A DNA stretch of 64,000 nt from assembly GCF_020042345.1 (NCBI RefSeq), contig NZ_CP083387.1:2604001-2668000 (forward strand). The letters are read 5' to 3'. This document shows, one piece after another, positions 51,710 to 61,270 of this stretch. The notes beneath the pieces were generated by a model. The model made no database searches. It was not told the origin of the DNA and saw only the letters and a list, made by a program, of their open reading frames with translations. The DNA is from Arachidicoccus terrestris. GTDB lineage: Bacteria > Bacteroidota > Bacteroidia > Chitinophagales > Chitinophagaceae. Every line of letters begins with the position of its first letter. The stretch's first letter is position 1. A program made the position numbers and the translations under genes.

Positions 51710-52978
51710 TTAAGGATAAAGCAGGTATTTACTGCGAATCTTTTTAAAAGCAGTGAGTCCGGGTTCCCATGAGGCCCGGATTTTTTCTATCGGTGTATGG
51801 GCGATAATTTGCTTTTTGAGCGCATAATTGCCGGCCAGATAATCGAAATTGCCCATTTGACTACTTTGGCTGTGGTCAAAGAACTTGCTTTTATCAGGGT
51901 AAGCTTCATACAGCTCGATCAGCCATTCCAAATGTATTTTGCCGGACTGCCTCAACGTCCCAATATCAAATTTCCTGAGATCCAGTCCATAACAGTCTTT
52001 GTCTTCATGTAAAGGGTGTTCACTCATGCCTTTAATCCCTTCCGGTTTAAAAGAAAAATCATACTTGCCTTGCAGGGCGGGCGCGCCTAGTACCGTAAAA
52101 GGAAAATAGGTGCCCCGGCCCTGGCTGATAATCGTCCCCTCAAACAGACATAAAGTCGGATAGAGCATGATGCTTTGCTGGGTATTCAGATTGGGAGAGG
52201 GAGCGACGGGTAAAGTGTAGGCCGTATGGTGATCATAATTTGCAATCGGAATGATCTTTAGATCACAATGTAGGTCACTGCCCAGCCATCCTTCCCCATT
52301 GATCATTTGGGCAAATTCGCCGATGGTCATTCCATAAGCAATCGGAATCGGAAACTGTCCGATTCCCGACTTAAGCCGCATATCCAATATTGGCCCATCG
52401 ATTAAGTAGCCGTTTGGGTTGGGGCGGTCCAACACCAATAAAGGTTTATTGTATCTGGCACAAGACTGCATAACATTGCGTAGTACATTGATATAGGTGT
52501 AGAACCGGCAGCCAACGTCCTGGATATCAAATATAAAAATATCTACATTGGCCATGTCCTGCTGGGAAGGGCTTTTCTTCTTTCCATAGAGAGAGATGAT
52601 GGGAATACCTGTTTTGGCATCCGTTTCATTACCAACGACTGCGCCGTTGCTGGCGTTGCCTCTAAAGCCATGTTCCGGCCCAAAAACCTTAACTATATCA
52701 ATACCTAATGCTAGTAGACTGTCTACCAGAGATTCTCCGCCAATAATAGAAGAGGGGTTGGCCAGAATAGCCACACGCTTGCCTTTCAGCAGGGGCAGAT
52801 ACCGTGCTGTCTGGTCTGCTCCGGTAATGATGGACTTGCTGCCGCCGGTCCCGTTGGTTTCATCCGGATGTGCAAGAGATTGAGCATGAAGGCCGGATGT
52901 GAATAAGGGGTTTATCAAAAAAAAGCCCAGACAGAGAAGGATATTTGCAATAGGTAACCGCGAGGTATTTTTCATCAT
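51710..52978 (-). CDS. DUF1343 / NamZ-like exo-beta-N-acetylmuramidase, exported
   Basis: This 422-residue protein matches the DUF1343 family, whose characterised member NamZ removes non-reducing terminal N-acetylmuramic acid from peptidoglycan fragments (glycoside hydrolase family 171). A signal peptide ends near residue 33 (LHAQS). Core segments include GKRVAILANPSSIIGGESLV, KVFGPEHGFRGNASNG, and FIFDIQDVGCRFYTYINVLR; LLVLDRPNPNGYLIDGPILD lies in the second half. The second residue could also start translation (ATG 52975). The enzyme probably acts in cell-wall recycling in the periplasm. It has no muropeptide-recycling neighbours here. Confidence 0.9.
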   Translation of the reverse strand: MMKNTSRLPIANILLCLGFFLINPLFTSGLHAQSLAHPDETNGTGGSKSIITGADQTARYLPLLKGKRVAILANPSSIIGGESLVDSLLALGIDIVKVFGPEHGFRGNASNGAVVGNETDAKTGIPIISLYGKKKSPSQQDMANVDIFIFDIQDVGCRFYTYINVLRNVMQSCARYNKPLLVLDRPNPNGYLIDGPILDMRLKSGIGQFPIPIAYGMTIGEFAQMINGEGWLGSDLHCDLKIIPIANYDHHTAYTLPVAPSPNLNTQQSIMLYPTLCLFEGTIISQGRGTYFPFTVLGAPALQGKYDFSFKPEGIKGMSEHPLHEDKDCYGLDLRKFDIGTLRQSGKIHLEWLIELYEAYPDKSKFFDHSQSSQMGNFDYLAGNYALKKQIIAHTPIEKIRASWEPGLTAFKKIRSKYLLYP

Positions 52979-53088
52979 TTTACTTTTGTTTTGCGTTGAC
53001 TAAAATTAATGAATACTTCCCATATATCACCTTTTAGGCGGTCTAAGCTGGGAGAGGACAAAAAGACCAGATCTTCCAAAAGTGCTAA

Positions 53089-53121
53089 TTGGCGAGGATA
53101 TAGTGATTTGCCCTAACTTTG
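53089..53121 (+). promoter_or_regulatory. Promoter of the 115-residue gene, possibly leaderless
   Basis: TTG at 53089-53091 and TAACTTTG at 53114-53121 are 22 bp apart and fit the consensus well. The predicted transcription start (about 5-7 bp past the -7 box) falls at the ATG itself (53127), so the message might have no leader. Confidence 0.6.
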
Positions 53122-53126
53122 CCATT

Positions 53127-53474
53127 ATGAATATACAAGACGATTTAATACAAAGATGGTGGCAGTTGGAGCAGCGGTTAACAGAAAAGTTTGGTAAAAA
53201 GCCCGATCTTGAATCTATATTATTTTTAATAGGACTACAGGAAACCGGATTTATACAGGAGAATATCTCTAAAGAACAAAAGCAGGATCTGATGCATGTA
53301 GCACTATGTACGGTACTGATGCCCAGCGGGTACTATGAACTGGACCATACTGATAAAGACGGCTGGCCGCACTTTAGACAGCTCAAAGAGCATACGGCAC
53401 AGCCACTGATCGAACAGGAGAATCTCCTGAAAGATCATGTGTTGTTCTATTTTCAAAATGAGGGATTGATCTAG
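53127..53474 (+). CDS. Small conserved-looking protein of unknown function
   Basis: I do not recognise this 115-residue cytoplasmic protein. It is mostly alpha-helical, acidic, and has no signal peptide. Notable segments are DDLIQRWWQLEQRLTEKFGK, ESILFLIGLQETGF, and DGWPHFRQLKEHTAQPLIEQ, and it reads like a small Bacteroidota-specific helical protein. The ATG at 53127 is preferred. A GTG at 53082 would start inside the promoter. The gene has the best-spaced promoter after that of mqo. It precedes the MacB-like permease gene by 102 bp. Confidence 0.7.
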   Translation: MNIQDDLIQRWWQLEQRLTEKFGKKPDLESILFLIGLQETGFIQENISKEQKQDLMHVALCTVLMPSGYYELDHTDKDGWPHFRQLKEHTAQPLIEQENLLKDHVLFYFQNEGLI

Positions 53475-53576
53475 TGCCGGTTTGCGTCCAAGGAGCAGGA
53501 ATCACCACTCAAATAACGGATTTTCCTTTCTTCTAAAAAAATAGGGCAATTTGTAACGACCGCTTATCTTTATCCA

Positions 53577-54842
53577 ATGGTGCTGACTGATTCATTTAAA
53601 CTGGCCTTTCAGACGGTTAAAAGCAATAAGCTGCGAACCGGCATTACGGTGACTATTATTGCCTTGGGCATCATGGCTTTAATCGGTATCGTAACTTCCA
53701 CCACGGCTATTAAAGATAAGATGCGCTCCAGCTTTTCGTCCATGGGGGCCAATGGCTTTACCATAACCTATAAGGATAGGGCGCGCTTTGGCAACCAAGT
53801 CAAGGAAAAGTCCGATGATGGTAAGCTGCATAAAAAATCTAATCTGGATAAGCCCATTAGTCTGCAGGAAGCGGAGTTGTTTAAATCAATCTTTAAATTT
53901 CCAGCAGTCGTGAGTATCGCGCTTGATGCACAGGGCAGTGCGGAACTACACTATAAAAATATTAAGACCAACCCTAACGTAGGGGTGAGCGGCGGAGACG
54001 AAAACTATTTGACTGTCAATGGATTTACGGTAGCTTTCGGTAGAAACCTCAATACCGCTGATGTACGGTCCGGACGAAATGTCTGTCTGCTGGGCAATGA
54101 TGTAGCCAATAAACTTTTTGGCGGGAGGCCGGCAGCTGCCCTGGATAAAACAATCTTGGTCGGGAGCAGACCTTACCGGGTGATCGGCGTTTTGGCGGCT
54201 AAAGGGTCCGGCTCCAGGGGCAGCCAGGATAACTTTATTCTGACCTCTTATAATAATATCAGAAGAGCAAGATTAAGTGCGGCCAACTCATTTTCAATGG
54301 GAATTGCTTCCAACAATGTTCAGCAGGTCAATCAAGCCGCTGAGCAGGCCTTGGCTACTTTCAGGAGGGTCAGAAAATTGCAGCCCAATGAAGCAGATAA
54401 TTTTGTCATCAATAAAAGTGATGAGCTGGCGGAAAGGCTGATCGGGTCGCTGGGCGACATTGAAGGCGGTGCAGTTGCCATTGGGTTTATTACGCTGGTA
54501 GGCGCTGCCATCGGCCTGACCAATATTATGTTGGTAGCTGTTAGTGAAAGAACCAAAGAAATTGGCCTGGTAAAGGCTATCGGAGGCAAAAGAAAAGATA
54601 TTCGCCGGCAATTCCTGTTCGAATCTACAATTATTAGCCTTTTGGGTGCATTGATCGGGATCGTATTAGGTATTCTGGTCGGTAATCTGTTTGCTGCATT
54701 TATGCAAACGGGGTTTGTTGTGCCTTGGGGCTGGGTGACCCTGGGGGTGATTGTCTGCTCTGCCGTGGGGCTTTTAGCCGGATTATATCCTGCAATAAAG
54801 GCCTCTCGTTTGAACCCGATCCAGGCATTACGCTATGAATAA
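53577..54842 (+). CDS. MacB/FtsX-type ABC transporter permease
   Basis: This 421-residue permease has one N-terminal membrane helix (about residues 20-40, GITVTIIALGIMALIGIVTS), a MacB-type periplasmic core domain (about 45-270), and three C-terminal helices of the FtsX domain. The last part has LGALIGIVLGILVGNLFAAF and the closing YPAIKASRLNPIQALRYE, which is a typical end of this family. No ATPase gene lies next to it, so it must pair with one encoded elsewhere. Such permeases move lipoproteins, peptides or antibiotics, or transmit mechanical force. The substrate is not predictable. Confidence 0.92.
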   Translation: MVLTDSFKLAFQTVKSNKLRTGITVTIIALGIMALIGIVTSTTAIKDKMRSSFSSMGANGFTITYKDRARFGNQVKEKSDDGKLHKKSNLDKPISLQEAELFKSIFKFPAVVSIALDAQGSAELHYKNIKTNPNVGVSGGDENYLTVNGFTVAFGRNLNTADVRSGRNVCLLGNDVANKLFGGRPAAALDKTILVGSRPYRVIGVLAAKGSGSRGSQDNFILTSYNNIRRARLSAANSFSMGIASNNVQQVNQAAEQALATFRRVRKLQPNEADNFVINKSDELAERLIGSLGDIEGGAVAIGFITLVGAAIGLTNIMLVAVSERTKEIGLVKAIGGKRKDIRRQFLFESTIISLLGALIGIVLGILVGNLFAAFMQTGFVVPWGWVTLGVIVCSAVGLLAGLYPAIKASRLNPIQALRYE

Positions 54843-54916
54843 GGCCCTTGTGGCCATAAGTCAGACTTAACATTTTCGGTTCAGTTGCCTTTAAATGGAA
54901 ATTTACTCTTAACTTC

Positions 54917-54950
54917 TTGCTTATTTTCTAATTACCTTTTGTTATCTTCG
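54917..54950 (+). promoter_or_regulatory. Candidate rny promoter
   Basis: TTG (54917-54919) and TATCTTCG (54943-54950), 23 bp apart, resemble the phylum's promoter elements with one mismatch in the -7 box. The rny ATG is 70 bp downstream. Confidence 0.4.
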
Positions 54951-55019
54951 TGGGTTATTAGCCTAAGCTAATTAGCTTTGGGTCACCTTTTATTTAACAA
55001 AAACTTCAATCAAAATAAA

Positions 55020-56588
55020 ATGACGTCGGAATTGATATTTGAGGCTATCGTAGCCATCGTTGGCGTGGTAGTGGGAATTATAGCAGGTAAATTTATTTTT
55101 GCAAAAGACAACCGCAGACAATTAGAAGAAGCAGAAAACAAGGCTAAGGGTATTGTAAAAGAAGCACATTTGCGTGCAGAAACCATCAAGAAAGAAAAGC
55201 AGCTCGAAGCAAAAGAAAAATTTGTTCAGTTAAAAGCGGAGCATGATAAAGAAATCCTGGAAAGAAACAAAAAGATCGGTGATATTGAAAATAAAATCAA
55301 ACAGAAAGAAAATTCTATTAATCAAAAAGAAAACTCACTGGATCGCCAGATAAAAGAAAATAACGTGATCAAGGACAATCTGAATAAACAGATTGAAGTG
55401 GTCAATTTAAAGCGTACTGAACTTGAGAAACACCAGGAGGAACATATTCGCAGGCTGGAAAAGATTTCTAATCTTTCTTCAGAAGAAGCCAAAGCGCAAC
55501 TTATTGAGAATCTGAAAAGTGAAGCCAGGACCCAGGCCCTCGGGTTACAGCAGGATATTATTGAAGAAGCCAAGCAAAAAGCGAATAAGGAAGCACGCAA
55601 AATTATTATTCAGTCTATCCAGCGCACAGCCGCTGAGCAGACCATTGAAAATACCGTCACCGTATTCAATCTGGAAACAGACGAGGTCAAAGGTCAGATC
55701 ATTGGTCGGGAAGGGCGTAATATCCGTGCTATCGAAGCGGCGACCGGTGTGGATCTGATCGTAGATGATACGCCAGAGGCCGTTATTCTGTCCAGCTTCG
55801 ATCCTTTGCGTAGAGAAATTGCCCGCCTTTCCTTACAGCGCCTGGTGTCCGATGGCCGTATTCACCCCGCCAGAATTGAAGAGGTGGTTGAGAAGACCCG
55901 CCGTCAGCTGGAAGAACAGGTGATGGAGATCGGAGAAAGAACGATTATCGAGTTAGGTATCCACGGATTACACAAAGAACTTGTCAGAATCGTCGGTAAA
56001 ATGCGCTTTAGGTCTTCCTATGGTCAAAACTTGCTGATGCACAGCCGGGAAACGGCAAACCTTTGCGGTATTATGGCCTCAGAGCTGGGGTTAAATCCTA
56101 AGCTGGCTAAAAGAGCCGGGTTATTGCACGACATTGGTAAAGTGCCGGACGAAGAAACAGAATTAAGCCATGCGCTTTTAGGGGCGAAACTGGCTGAAAA
56201 ATATGGCGAGAATCCAGCTGTTGTGAACGCCATTGGCGCCCACCATGATGAAATGGAAATGCTGTATGTCATCTCCCCCATTATTCAGGCCTGTGATGCC
56301 ATCAGCGGTGCCAGACCCGGTGCCCGTCGTGAGATCATGCAGCAATATATTCAGCGTATCAAAGATCTGGAATCTCTGGCTCAGGGCTATACCGGCGTGG
56401 AAAAAGCCTATGCCATCCAGGCGGGCCGTGAACTTCGCGTAATTGTTGAGGCCGATAAAGTAACGGACGAAGACTCCAATAAGCTTAGTTTTGAAATTGC
56501 GCAGAAGATACAGACAGAAATGACCTATCCGGGCCAGATCAAAGTGACAGTCATCCGCGAAAAAAGAGCAGTGAATGTTGCCAGATAA
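55020..56588 (+). CDS. rny: Ribonuclease Y
   Basis: RNase Y is a membrane-anchored endoribonuclease central to mRNA turnover. Translation from ATG 55020 gives 522 residues starting [19 protein letters not shown], the N-terminal membrane helix. A long charged coiled coil follows (about residues 30-200). The KH domain contains [20 protein letters not shown], and the HD domain has His370-Asp371 in [12 protein letters not shown]. An alternative TTG at 54978 would add 14 residues before the membrane helix and is less likely. Length and domain order are normal. Confidence 0.96.
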   Translation: MTSELIFEAIVAIVGVVVGIIAGKFIFAKDNRRQLEEAENKAKGIVKEAHLRAETIKKEKQLEAKEKFVQLKAEHDKEILERNKKIGDIENKIKQKENSINQKENSLDRQIKENNVIKDNLNKQIEVVNLKRTELEKHQEEHIRRLEKISNLSSEEAKAQLIENLKSEARTQALGLQQDIIEEAKQKANKEARKIIIQSIQRTAAEQTIENTVTVFNLETDEVKGQIIGREGRNIRAIEAATGVDLIVDDTPEAVILSSFDPLRREIARLSLQRLVSDGRIHPARIEEVVEKTRRQLEEQVMEIGERTIIELGIHGLHKELVRIVGKMRFRSSYGQNLLMHSRETANLCGIMASELGLNPKLAKRAGLLHDIGKVPDEETELSHALLGAKLAEKYGENPAVVNAIGAHHDEMEMLYVISPIIQACDAISGARPGARREIMQQYIQRIKDLESLAQGYTGVEKAYAIQAGRELRVIVEADKVTDEDSNKLSFEIAQKIQTEMTYPGQIKVTVIREKRAVNVAR

Positions 56589-56643
56589 GGCAGTAAATCA
56601 ATAAGTTGCATGGCCTTTCTGTAAGTTATAGAATCATAATAAT

Positions 56644-56685
56644 AAGCCCTTCCGGTTTTGTTTCAAAATCAGAAGGGCTTTTTTC
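56644..56685 (+). terminator. Terminator after rny
   Basis: AAGCCCTTC (56644-56652) and GAAGGGCTT (56672-56680) followed by TTTT form a typical intrinsic terminator 55 bp after the rny stop codon. Confidence 0.85.
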
Positions 56686-56838
56686 TGCAAACAATACTGG
56701 TTGACAACTGAGCCCTACGAGGTAATATACGCTCCCTTTCTATGTTATTTTGCCATTAACACATACAAAACCTTATCCTTTAATACTGATTGAGCCAATT
56801 ATTTAGTACCTTTGCGCCCTTAATATAAAATTATTTTA

Positions 56839-58641
56839 ATGGACATCAGAAACATTGCCATAATTGCGCACGTTGACCACGGTAAAACCACACTGGTAGA
56901 CAAGATCTTGCATACGACAAAAGTATTTCGCGAGAACCAGGAATCAGGTGAACTGATCATGGACAATAACGATCTGGAACGAGAAAGAGGGATTACCATT
57001 TTTAGCAAAAACGCTGCAGTTAATTATAAAGGCATTAAAATTAACGTTATCGATACACCGGGCCACTCTGACTTTGGCGGTGAGGTCGAAAGAGTCCTGA
57101 AAATGGCAGACGGCGTTATATTACTGGTGGATGCTTTTGAAGGTCCAATGCCACAGACCAGATTTGTATTGCAGAAAGCTTTGCAACTCAACCTGAAACC
57201 TATTGTTGTTATCAATAAAGTTGACAAACCGAACTGCCGCCCCGATGAGGTACATGATGCAGTATTTGAACTGTTCTTTAATCTGGATGCAACAGAGGAG
57301 CAGCTTGACTTTCCTACTTACTATGGTAGTGGCAAGAACGGTTGGTTCAATGATTCGCTTACTGAGATCGAAGGTATCGAGCCACTGATGGACGGTATTC
57401 TTAAACACGTTCCGGAGCCCGTTGTTAACGAAGGCCCACTGCAGATGCAGATCACTTCCCTGGATTATTCTTCTTTCCTGGGTCGGATCGCTGTAGGTAA
57501 AGTAACCAGGGGTTCGATCAAAGAATCTCAGCAGATCGCGCTGGTACAGGCAGACGGCTCGGTCAAAAAATCAAAAGTAAAAGAACTTTATGTGTTTGAA
57601 GGTATGGGTAAACGGCGCGCTGAAGAAGTCGTAGCCGGAGATCTCTGCGCGGTTGTCGGACTGGAAGATTTTAATATTGGTGACACCATTTGTGACGCTG
57701 AGGTACCCGAACCATTACCCGTTATTGCTGTGGATGAACCTACCATGAGCATGCTATTTTCCATTAACACGTCTCCGTTCTTTGGCAAAGAAGGTAAGTT
57801 TGTCACTTCCAGGCATCTTAGAGACCGTCTGATGAAAGAAACAGAGAAAAACCTAGCCTTGAAAGTTGAGGATACAGACAGTGCGGATAGCTTCCTGGTA
57901 TACGGTAGAGGGATACTTCACCTGGGCGTGCTTATCGAGACCATGCGCAGGGAAGGGTATGAACTGACGGTAGGACAACCGCAGGTATTGGTGAAAACAA
58001 TAGATGGCAAAAAGAACGAACCTTATGAAAACCTGGTAGTAGACGTACCGGCAGATTTCAGCGGGAAAGTAATTGATCTGGTTACACAGCGTAAAGGAGA
58101 AATGCTGATCATGGAAAGTAAAGGAGAAATGCAGCACCTTGAATTTGAGATTCCGTCCAGAGGCCTGATTGGGCTGCGTTCTCAGATGTTAACCAACACA
58201 GCCGGTGAAGCAGTAATGGCACACCGTTTTGTAGACTATAAACCATGGAAAGGTGTAATCCCCGGTAGAAATAACGGCGTACTGATTTCCAAGAATATGG
58301 CTACGACCACTGCTTATTCCATAGATAAATTACAGGATAGAGGATCCTTCTTTGTAGATCCCGGAGAAGACGTCTACATCGGGCAGATCATTGCTGAGCA
58401 TATTAAGCCGGGTGACCTGGTTGTCAACGCGACGGAAGGAAAGAAGCTGACCAATATGCGCGCCAGTGGTAGTGATGATTCTGTACGGATTGTCCCTAAG
58501 ATCCAGATGACCCTGGAAGAGTGTATGGAATATATCCAGGACGATGAATGTATTGAAGTGACGCCTAAGCATATCCGTTTGCGTAAGACGCTCTTGAATG
58601 AAGAAGACAGAAGAAAACAATCCAAGAGCATGAAAGCCTAA
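56839..58641 (+). CDS. typA: TypA/BipA ribosome-associated GTPase
   Basis: TypA (BipA) is a translational GTPase related to EF-G and LepA that associates with ribosomes, with roles in assembly and stress adaptation. The 600-residue protein has the G1 motif AHVDHGKTTL, the G2 region RERGITIFSKN, G3 DTPGH, and G4 NKVDKPNC. The C-terminal domains have the family's typical PSRGLIGLRSQMLTNTAGEA. A TACCTTTG box at 56807-56814 lies 25 bp upstream of the ATG and matches the -7 element, although no TTG is seen at the usual distance. Confidence 0.97.
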   Translation: MDIRNIAIIAHVDHGKTTLVDKILHTTKVFRENQESGELIMDNNDLERERGITIFSKNAAVNYKGIKINVIDTPGHSDFGGEVERVLKMADGVILLVDAFEGPMPQTRFVLQKALQLNLKPIVVINKVDKPNCRPDEVHDAVFELFFNLDATEEQLDFPTYYGSGKNGWFNDSLTEIEGIEPLMDGILKHVPEPVVNEGPLQMQITSLDYSSFLGRIAVGKVTRGSIKESQQIALVQADGSVKKSKVKELYVFEGMGKRRAEEVVAGDLCAVVGLEDFNIGDTICDAEVPEPLPVIAVDEPTMSMLFSINTSPFFGKEGKFVTSRHLRDRLMKETEKNLALKVEDTDSADSFLVYGRGILHLGVLIETMRREGYELTVGQPQVLVKTIDGKKNEPYENLVVDVPADFSGKVIDLVTQRKGEMLIMESKGEMQHLEFEIPSRGLIGLRSQMLTNTAGEAVMAHRFVDYKPWKGVIPGRNNGVLISKNMATTTAYSIDKLQDRGSFFVDPGEDVYIGQIIAEHIKPGDLVVNATEGKKLTNMRASGSDDSVRIVPKIQMTLEECMEYIQDDECIEVTPKHIRLRKTLLNEEDRRKQSKSMKA

Positions 58642-58714
58642 GCTGCATGCTTAGCGCCTGCATCGCTGCAGGATTGAATCAATAAGCATTTAGATGAAGA
58701 TTCGGTTTGAATAG

Positions 58715-58760
58715 AAAAGAAAGCATCCTATCAGTATAATCTGCAGGATGCTTTCTTTTT
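58715..58760. terminator. Hairpin terminator between typA and the DUF4251 gene
   Basis: AAAAGAAAGCATCCT (58715-58729) pairs with AGGATGCTTTCTTTTT (58745-58760), a 15-bp stem with poly-A and poly-T sides. It sits between convergent genes and can act in both directions. Confidence 0.85.
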
Positions 58761-58788
58761 ACCCGAATTGGCAAAATAAGTTTTCTGA

Positions 58789-59334
58789 TCAATTGCCATT
58801 CAATATATCGGATTTCTGAGCGTCGATCTTGCCATAAAAGCTCATTTGGTCCCGGTTGACACTTTGGACCTGTAACGTACAATATCCGTTCTGAGAAATG
58901 TTTAGCGTCATCTTGTCGGCAGATTTCTGGTTGTTGACTTTGATGGTTACAACATAATAGCCTCTTTTTGATTTTTCATAATTATACTTGAAAGCGGTTG
59001 TTTCAAAATCAATGCCCCCTTTGGAAGGATCCATCTCTGCATGATAAGAGCGACCATAAAAGGGCAGGTGCACTTTGAGAGAGTCTTTGGTGACAGATAG
59101 GTAATACCCGGGCCCTAATTGACGCAACTGTTGTCCGCTTCCGTTCGGCAGAATATCCAGTACGCCCACACGCAGCGGATTGGCACTGGTCGCATTATAA
59201 ATAAAGTTACCTGCCTGCACCAAAGTGGCGACCTTCTCTTGTTCTGCTGTTTTTTCTATATTGCTTTTAGTCGTACTACAGGCACTGATGCTGATAATGG
59301 CCAGGCTGATCAGTGTGATTATTGCTGTTTTCAT
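58789..59334 (-). CDS. DUF4251 family lipoprotein
   Basis: This 181-residue lipoprotein has a lipobox SISAC (Cys19), followed by a small beta-rich domain of the DUF4251 family. Recognisable parts are FIYNATSANPLRVGVLDILP, GPGYYLSVTKDSLKVHLPFY, and GGIDFETTAFKYNYEKSKRG, and CTLQVQSVNRDQMSFYGKI at the end. The family occurs in Bacteroidota and has no assigned role. It occupies the position immediately downstream of the transketolase half, where a transketolase C-terminal gene would normally lie, but a terminator separates the two. Confidence 0.85.
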   Translation of the reverse strand: MKTAIITLISLAIISISACSTTKSNIEKTAEQEKVATLVQAGNFIYNATSANPLRVGVLDILPNGSGQQLRQLGPGYYLSVTKDSLKVHLPFYGRSYHAEMDPSKGGIDFETTAFKYNYEKSKRGYYVVTIKVNNQKSADKMTLNISQNGYCTLQVQSVNRDQMSFYGKIDAQKSDILNGN

Positions 59335-59423
59335 CGAAAGAGGTTTATGTATTAAAGTTAGTCATTATATTCCTAACCCACAAGCAGATTAGGGCAAGCG
59401 CCCTATTGCGGCGGTAAATGCAC

Positions 59424-59468
59424 AAAAAAAGAGGGCCGGCAGCGATTTAACGTGTCTGACCCTCTTTT
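59424..59468 (-). terminator. Terminator after the transketolase N-terminal gene
   Basis: AAAAAAAGAGGG (59424-59435) and CCCTCTTTT (59460-59468) form a stem. Read on the minus strand, it ends in a T-run, 37 bp beyond the stop codon. Confidence 0.75.
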
Positions 59469-59505
59469 AAGTTGAATATCAACTGTAATATTGGCTCCTT
59501 GGTGA

Positions 59506-60354
59506 TTAATAATCTCCAAGAGGTGTTTCCGGTAATTGTTTCAGTGCGCTGGCCAACTGCTCATCATTAGGTGCAATACCATGCCATTCATGGTGACCTT
59601 CCATAAAGTCAACACCTTTACCCATAACGGTTTTCATCAGTATGACCACAGGACTACCCGGCTTAGCTGCCTGTTTAGCTTCCTTTAGTTTTGCGGAGAT
59701 AGCAGCAATATCATTGCCCTGTTCAAGTACGAATACCTGCCATTTAAAAGCCTTGAATTTGGCGGGCAAATCCCCCAGATCCATCACTTCTTTGGTGGGA
59801 CCGTCGATCTGCTGGCCGTTCCAGTCAACTGTCAGTATCAGCCTTTCTACATCCAGATTAGGGATAGCCATAATTGCTTCCCAGTTCTGGCCTTCTTCCA
59901 GTTCTCCGTCACCACAGAGCGCATACACATAATTGTCATCCCCATTTTGTTTTTTAGCCAGGGCTGCACCCAGGGCAACACTTATGCCTTGTCCCAGAGA
60001 CCCGCTGGCAACACGGATACCCGGAAGGTGCTCATGGGTTGTAGGATGTCCCTGAAGACGGGAGTTAATCTGGCGGAAGGTCGCCAGTTCCTTTACGTCA
60101 AAATAACCGGCACGTGCCAGAGTAGCGTAGAACACAGGAGAAATATGGCCGTTGGACAGGAAGAAGATATCTTCTCCGATGCCATCCATATCAAAACCTT
60201 CTTTGCGTTTCATAACGTCAAAATACAAGGCTGTAAAATAGTCAGCACAACCCAGAGAACCTCCCGGGTGCCCACTTTGACAACCGTGTACCATTCTGAC
60301 GATATCACGACGAATCTGCGTTGCTGTCTGCTCTAATTGTTTAATATCTGCCAT
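59506..60354 (-). CDS. Transketolase, N-terminal (ThDP-binding) subunit
   Basis: This is the N-terminal half of a split transketolase, which carries the ThDP pyrophosphate-binding domain for two-carbon transfer in the pentose phosphate pathway. From ATG 60354 it has 282-283 residues (an ATG at 60393 would add 13). It contains HGCQSGHPGGSLGCADYFTA, the ThDP motif CGDGELEEGQNWEAIMAIPN, and DWNGQQIDGPTKEVMD. The second subunit, which holds the pyrimidine-binding and C-terminal domains, is usually the next gene. Here the next gene is a DUF4251 lipoprotein beyond a terminator, so the partner must be elsewhere. Confidence 0.93.
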   Translation of the reverse strand: MADIKQLEQTATQIRRDIVRMVHGCQSGHPGGSLGCADYFTALYFDVMKRKEGFDMDGIGEDIFFLSNGHISPVFYATLARAGYFDVKELATFRQINSRLQGHPTTHEHLPGIRVASGSLGQGISVALGAALAKKQNGDDNYVYALCGDGELEEGQNWEAIMAIPNLDVERLILTVDWNGQQIDGPTKEVMDLGDLPAKFKAFKWQVFVLEQGNDIAAISAKLKEAKQAAKPGSPVVILMKTVMGKGVDFMEGHHEWHGIAPNDEQLASALKQLPETPLGDY

Positions 60355-60670
60355 TTCAATGTAGTCTTTTTGTTTTAATACTTTTTTGTTCAATGATTTT
60401 TTCAGGTTCGAAGATAACGCATTTTAGTTTAATGTGTCGTCAACAACCGAACTGATTTATGGTGATTTCTATTGCAAAATTAAACCTGGGATTATCCTCC
60501 CCGTTTTTGAGACCTAAATCGCCTTTAAGCGAACGGTTGTTTTGCAAAATAGCCGGTAGGGGTACATTGTAGTAGGGCTCCGATACCATCCGTTTTACTA
60601 ATTATTTGGGAAAAAATCATGGCACAAAGGATCTTTTAAGTTAATTTCGCCACACTTAAACTGGAATTTT
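60355..60670. other. Divergent intergenic region between transketolase and frr genes
   Basis: The 316 bp hold no gene. They must contain the promoters of both. A CAAAATTA at 60475-60482 reads TAATTTTG on the minus strand, a fit to the -7 element, without a convincing -33. No clear element was seen for frr. Confidence 0.4.
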
Positions 60671-61234
60671 ATGTCAGATACAATAGACTCTATACTCAGC
60701 GAAGCAAAGGCCGGAATGAAAAAAAGAATGGCACATCTGGAAGTGGAACTGACCAGGATTCGTGCCGGTAAGGCCTCAGCTTCTATTCTGGATGGTGTTA
60801 TGGCGGAGTATTATGGCAGCCCGACACCTATTGCGCAAATTGCCAATATCAGTGTAATGGATGCCAGAACCATTTCAATCCAGCCCTGGGAAAAAAACAT
60901 GCTCAGTGTGATTGAAAGGGCTATTATGGCAGCCAATATTGGATTGACCCCTCAAAACGATGGTGTTCAGATCCGCCTTTTTATGCCTCCGCTGACCGAA
61001 GAACGCAGACGTGAACTCTTTAAAAGAGCGACAGCGGAAGGTGAAAACGGCAAGGTGGGTATCAGAAATATCAGAAGGGACAGCATAGAGCAAATAAAAA
61101 AACTGCAAAAAGATGGCCTGAGTGAAGACTTGGCTAAAGGCGGTGAAAAAAGTGTACAGGAGCTGACCGATAGTTTTATTGCACAGGTGGATTCCGTGTT
61201 GGCGGCCAAAGAAAAAGAAATCATGGAGATCTAA
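60671..61234 (+). CDS. frr: Ribosome recycling factor
   Basis: RRF separates the ribosome after termination together with EF-G. The 187-residue protein begins MSDTIDSILSEAKAGMKKRM and contains TRIRAGKASASILDGVMAEY, the AMDARTISIQPWEKNMLSVI-type core (here VMDARTISIQPWEKNMLSVI), and RLFMPPLTEERRRELFKRAT. The long three-helix bundle and the small domain are of standard size. It is followed by pheS 36 bp later, so the two may be co-transcribed. Confidence 0.98.
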   Translation: MSDTIDSILSEAKAGMKKRMAHLEVELTRIRAGKASASILDGVMAEYYGSPTPIAQIANISVMDARTISIQPWEKNMLSVIERAIMAANIGLTPQNDGVQIRLFMPPLTEERRRELFKRATAEGENGKVGIRNIRRDSIEQIKKLQKDGLSEDLAKGGEKSVQELTDSFIAQVDSVLAAKEKEIMEI

Positions 61235-61270
61235 GGAATACAGAGGTGTTTCCTTCACCTCACATAACAT

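Noticed and set aside
53577-54842. The possibility that the MacB-like permease and the lpxA-linked ABC ATPase form one transporter.
   Set aside because: They are 8 kb apart and in separate units; MacB-type permeases usually pair with LolD/MacB-type ATPases, which have a normal LSGGQ signature and H-loop. There is no positive evidence for the pairing.
56807-56814. TACCTTTG upstream of typA as a complete promoter.
   Set aside because: It is a good -7 match, but the only TTG nearby (56790-56792) is 14 bp away. I mention it under typA and do not call a full promoter.
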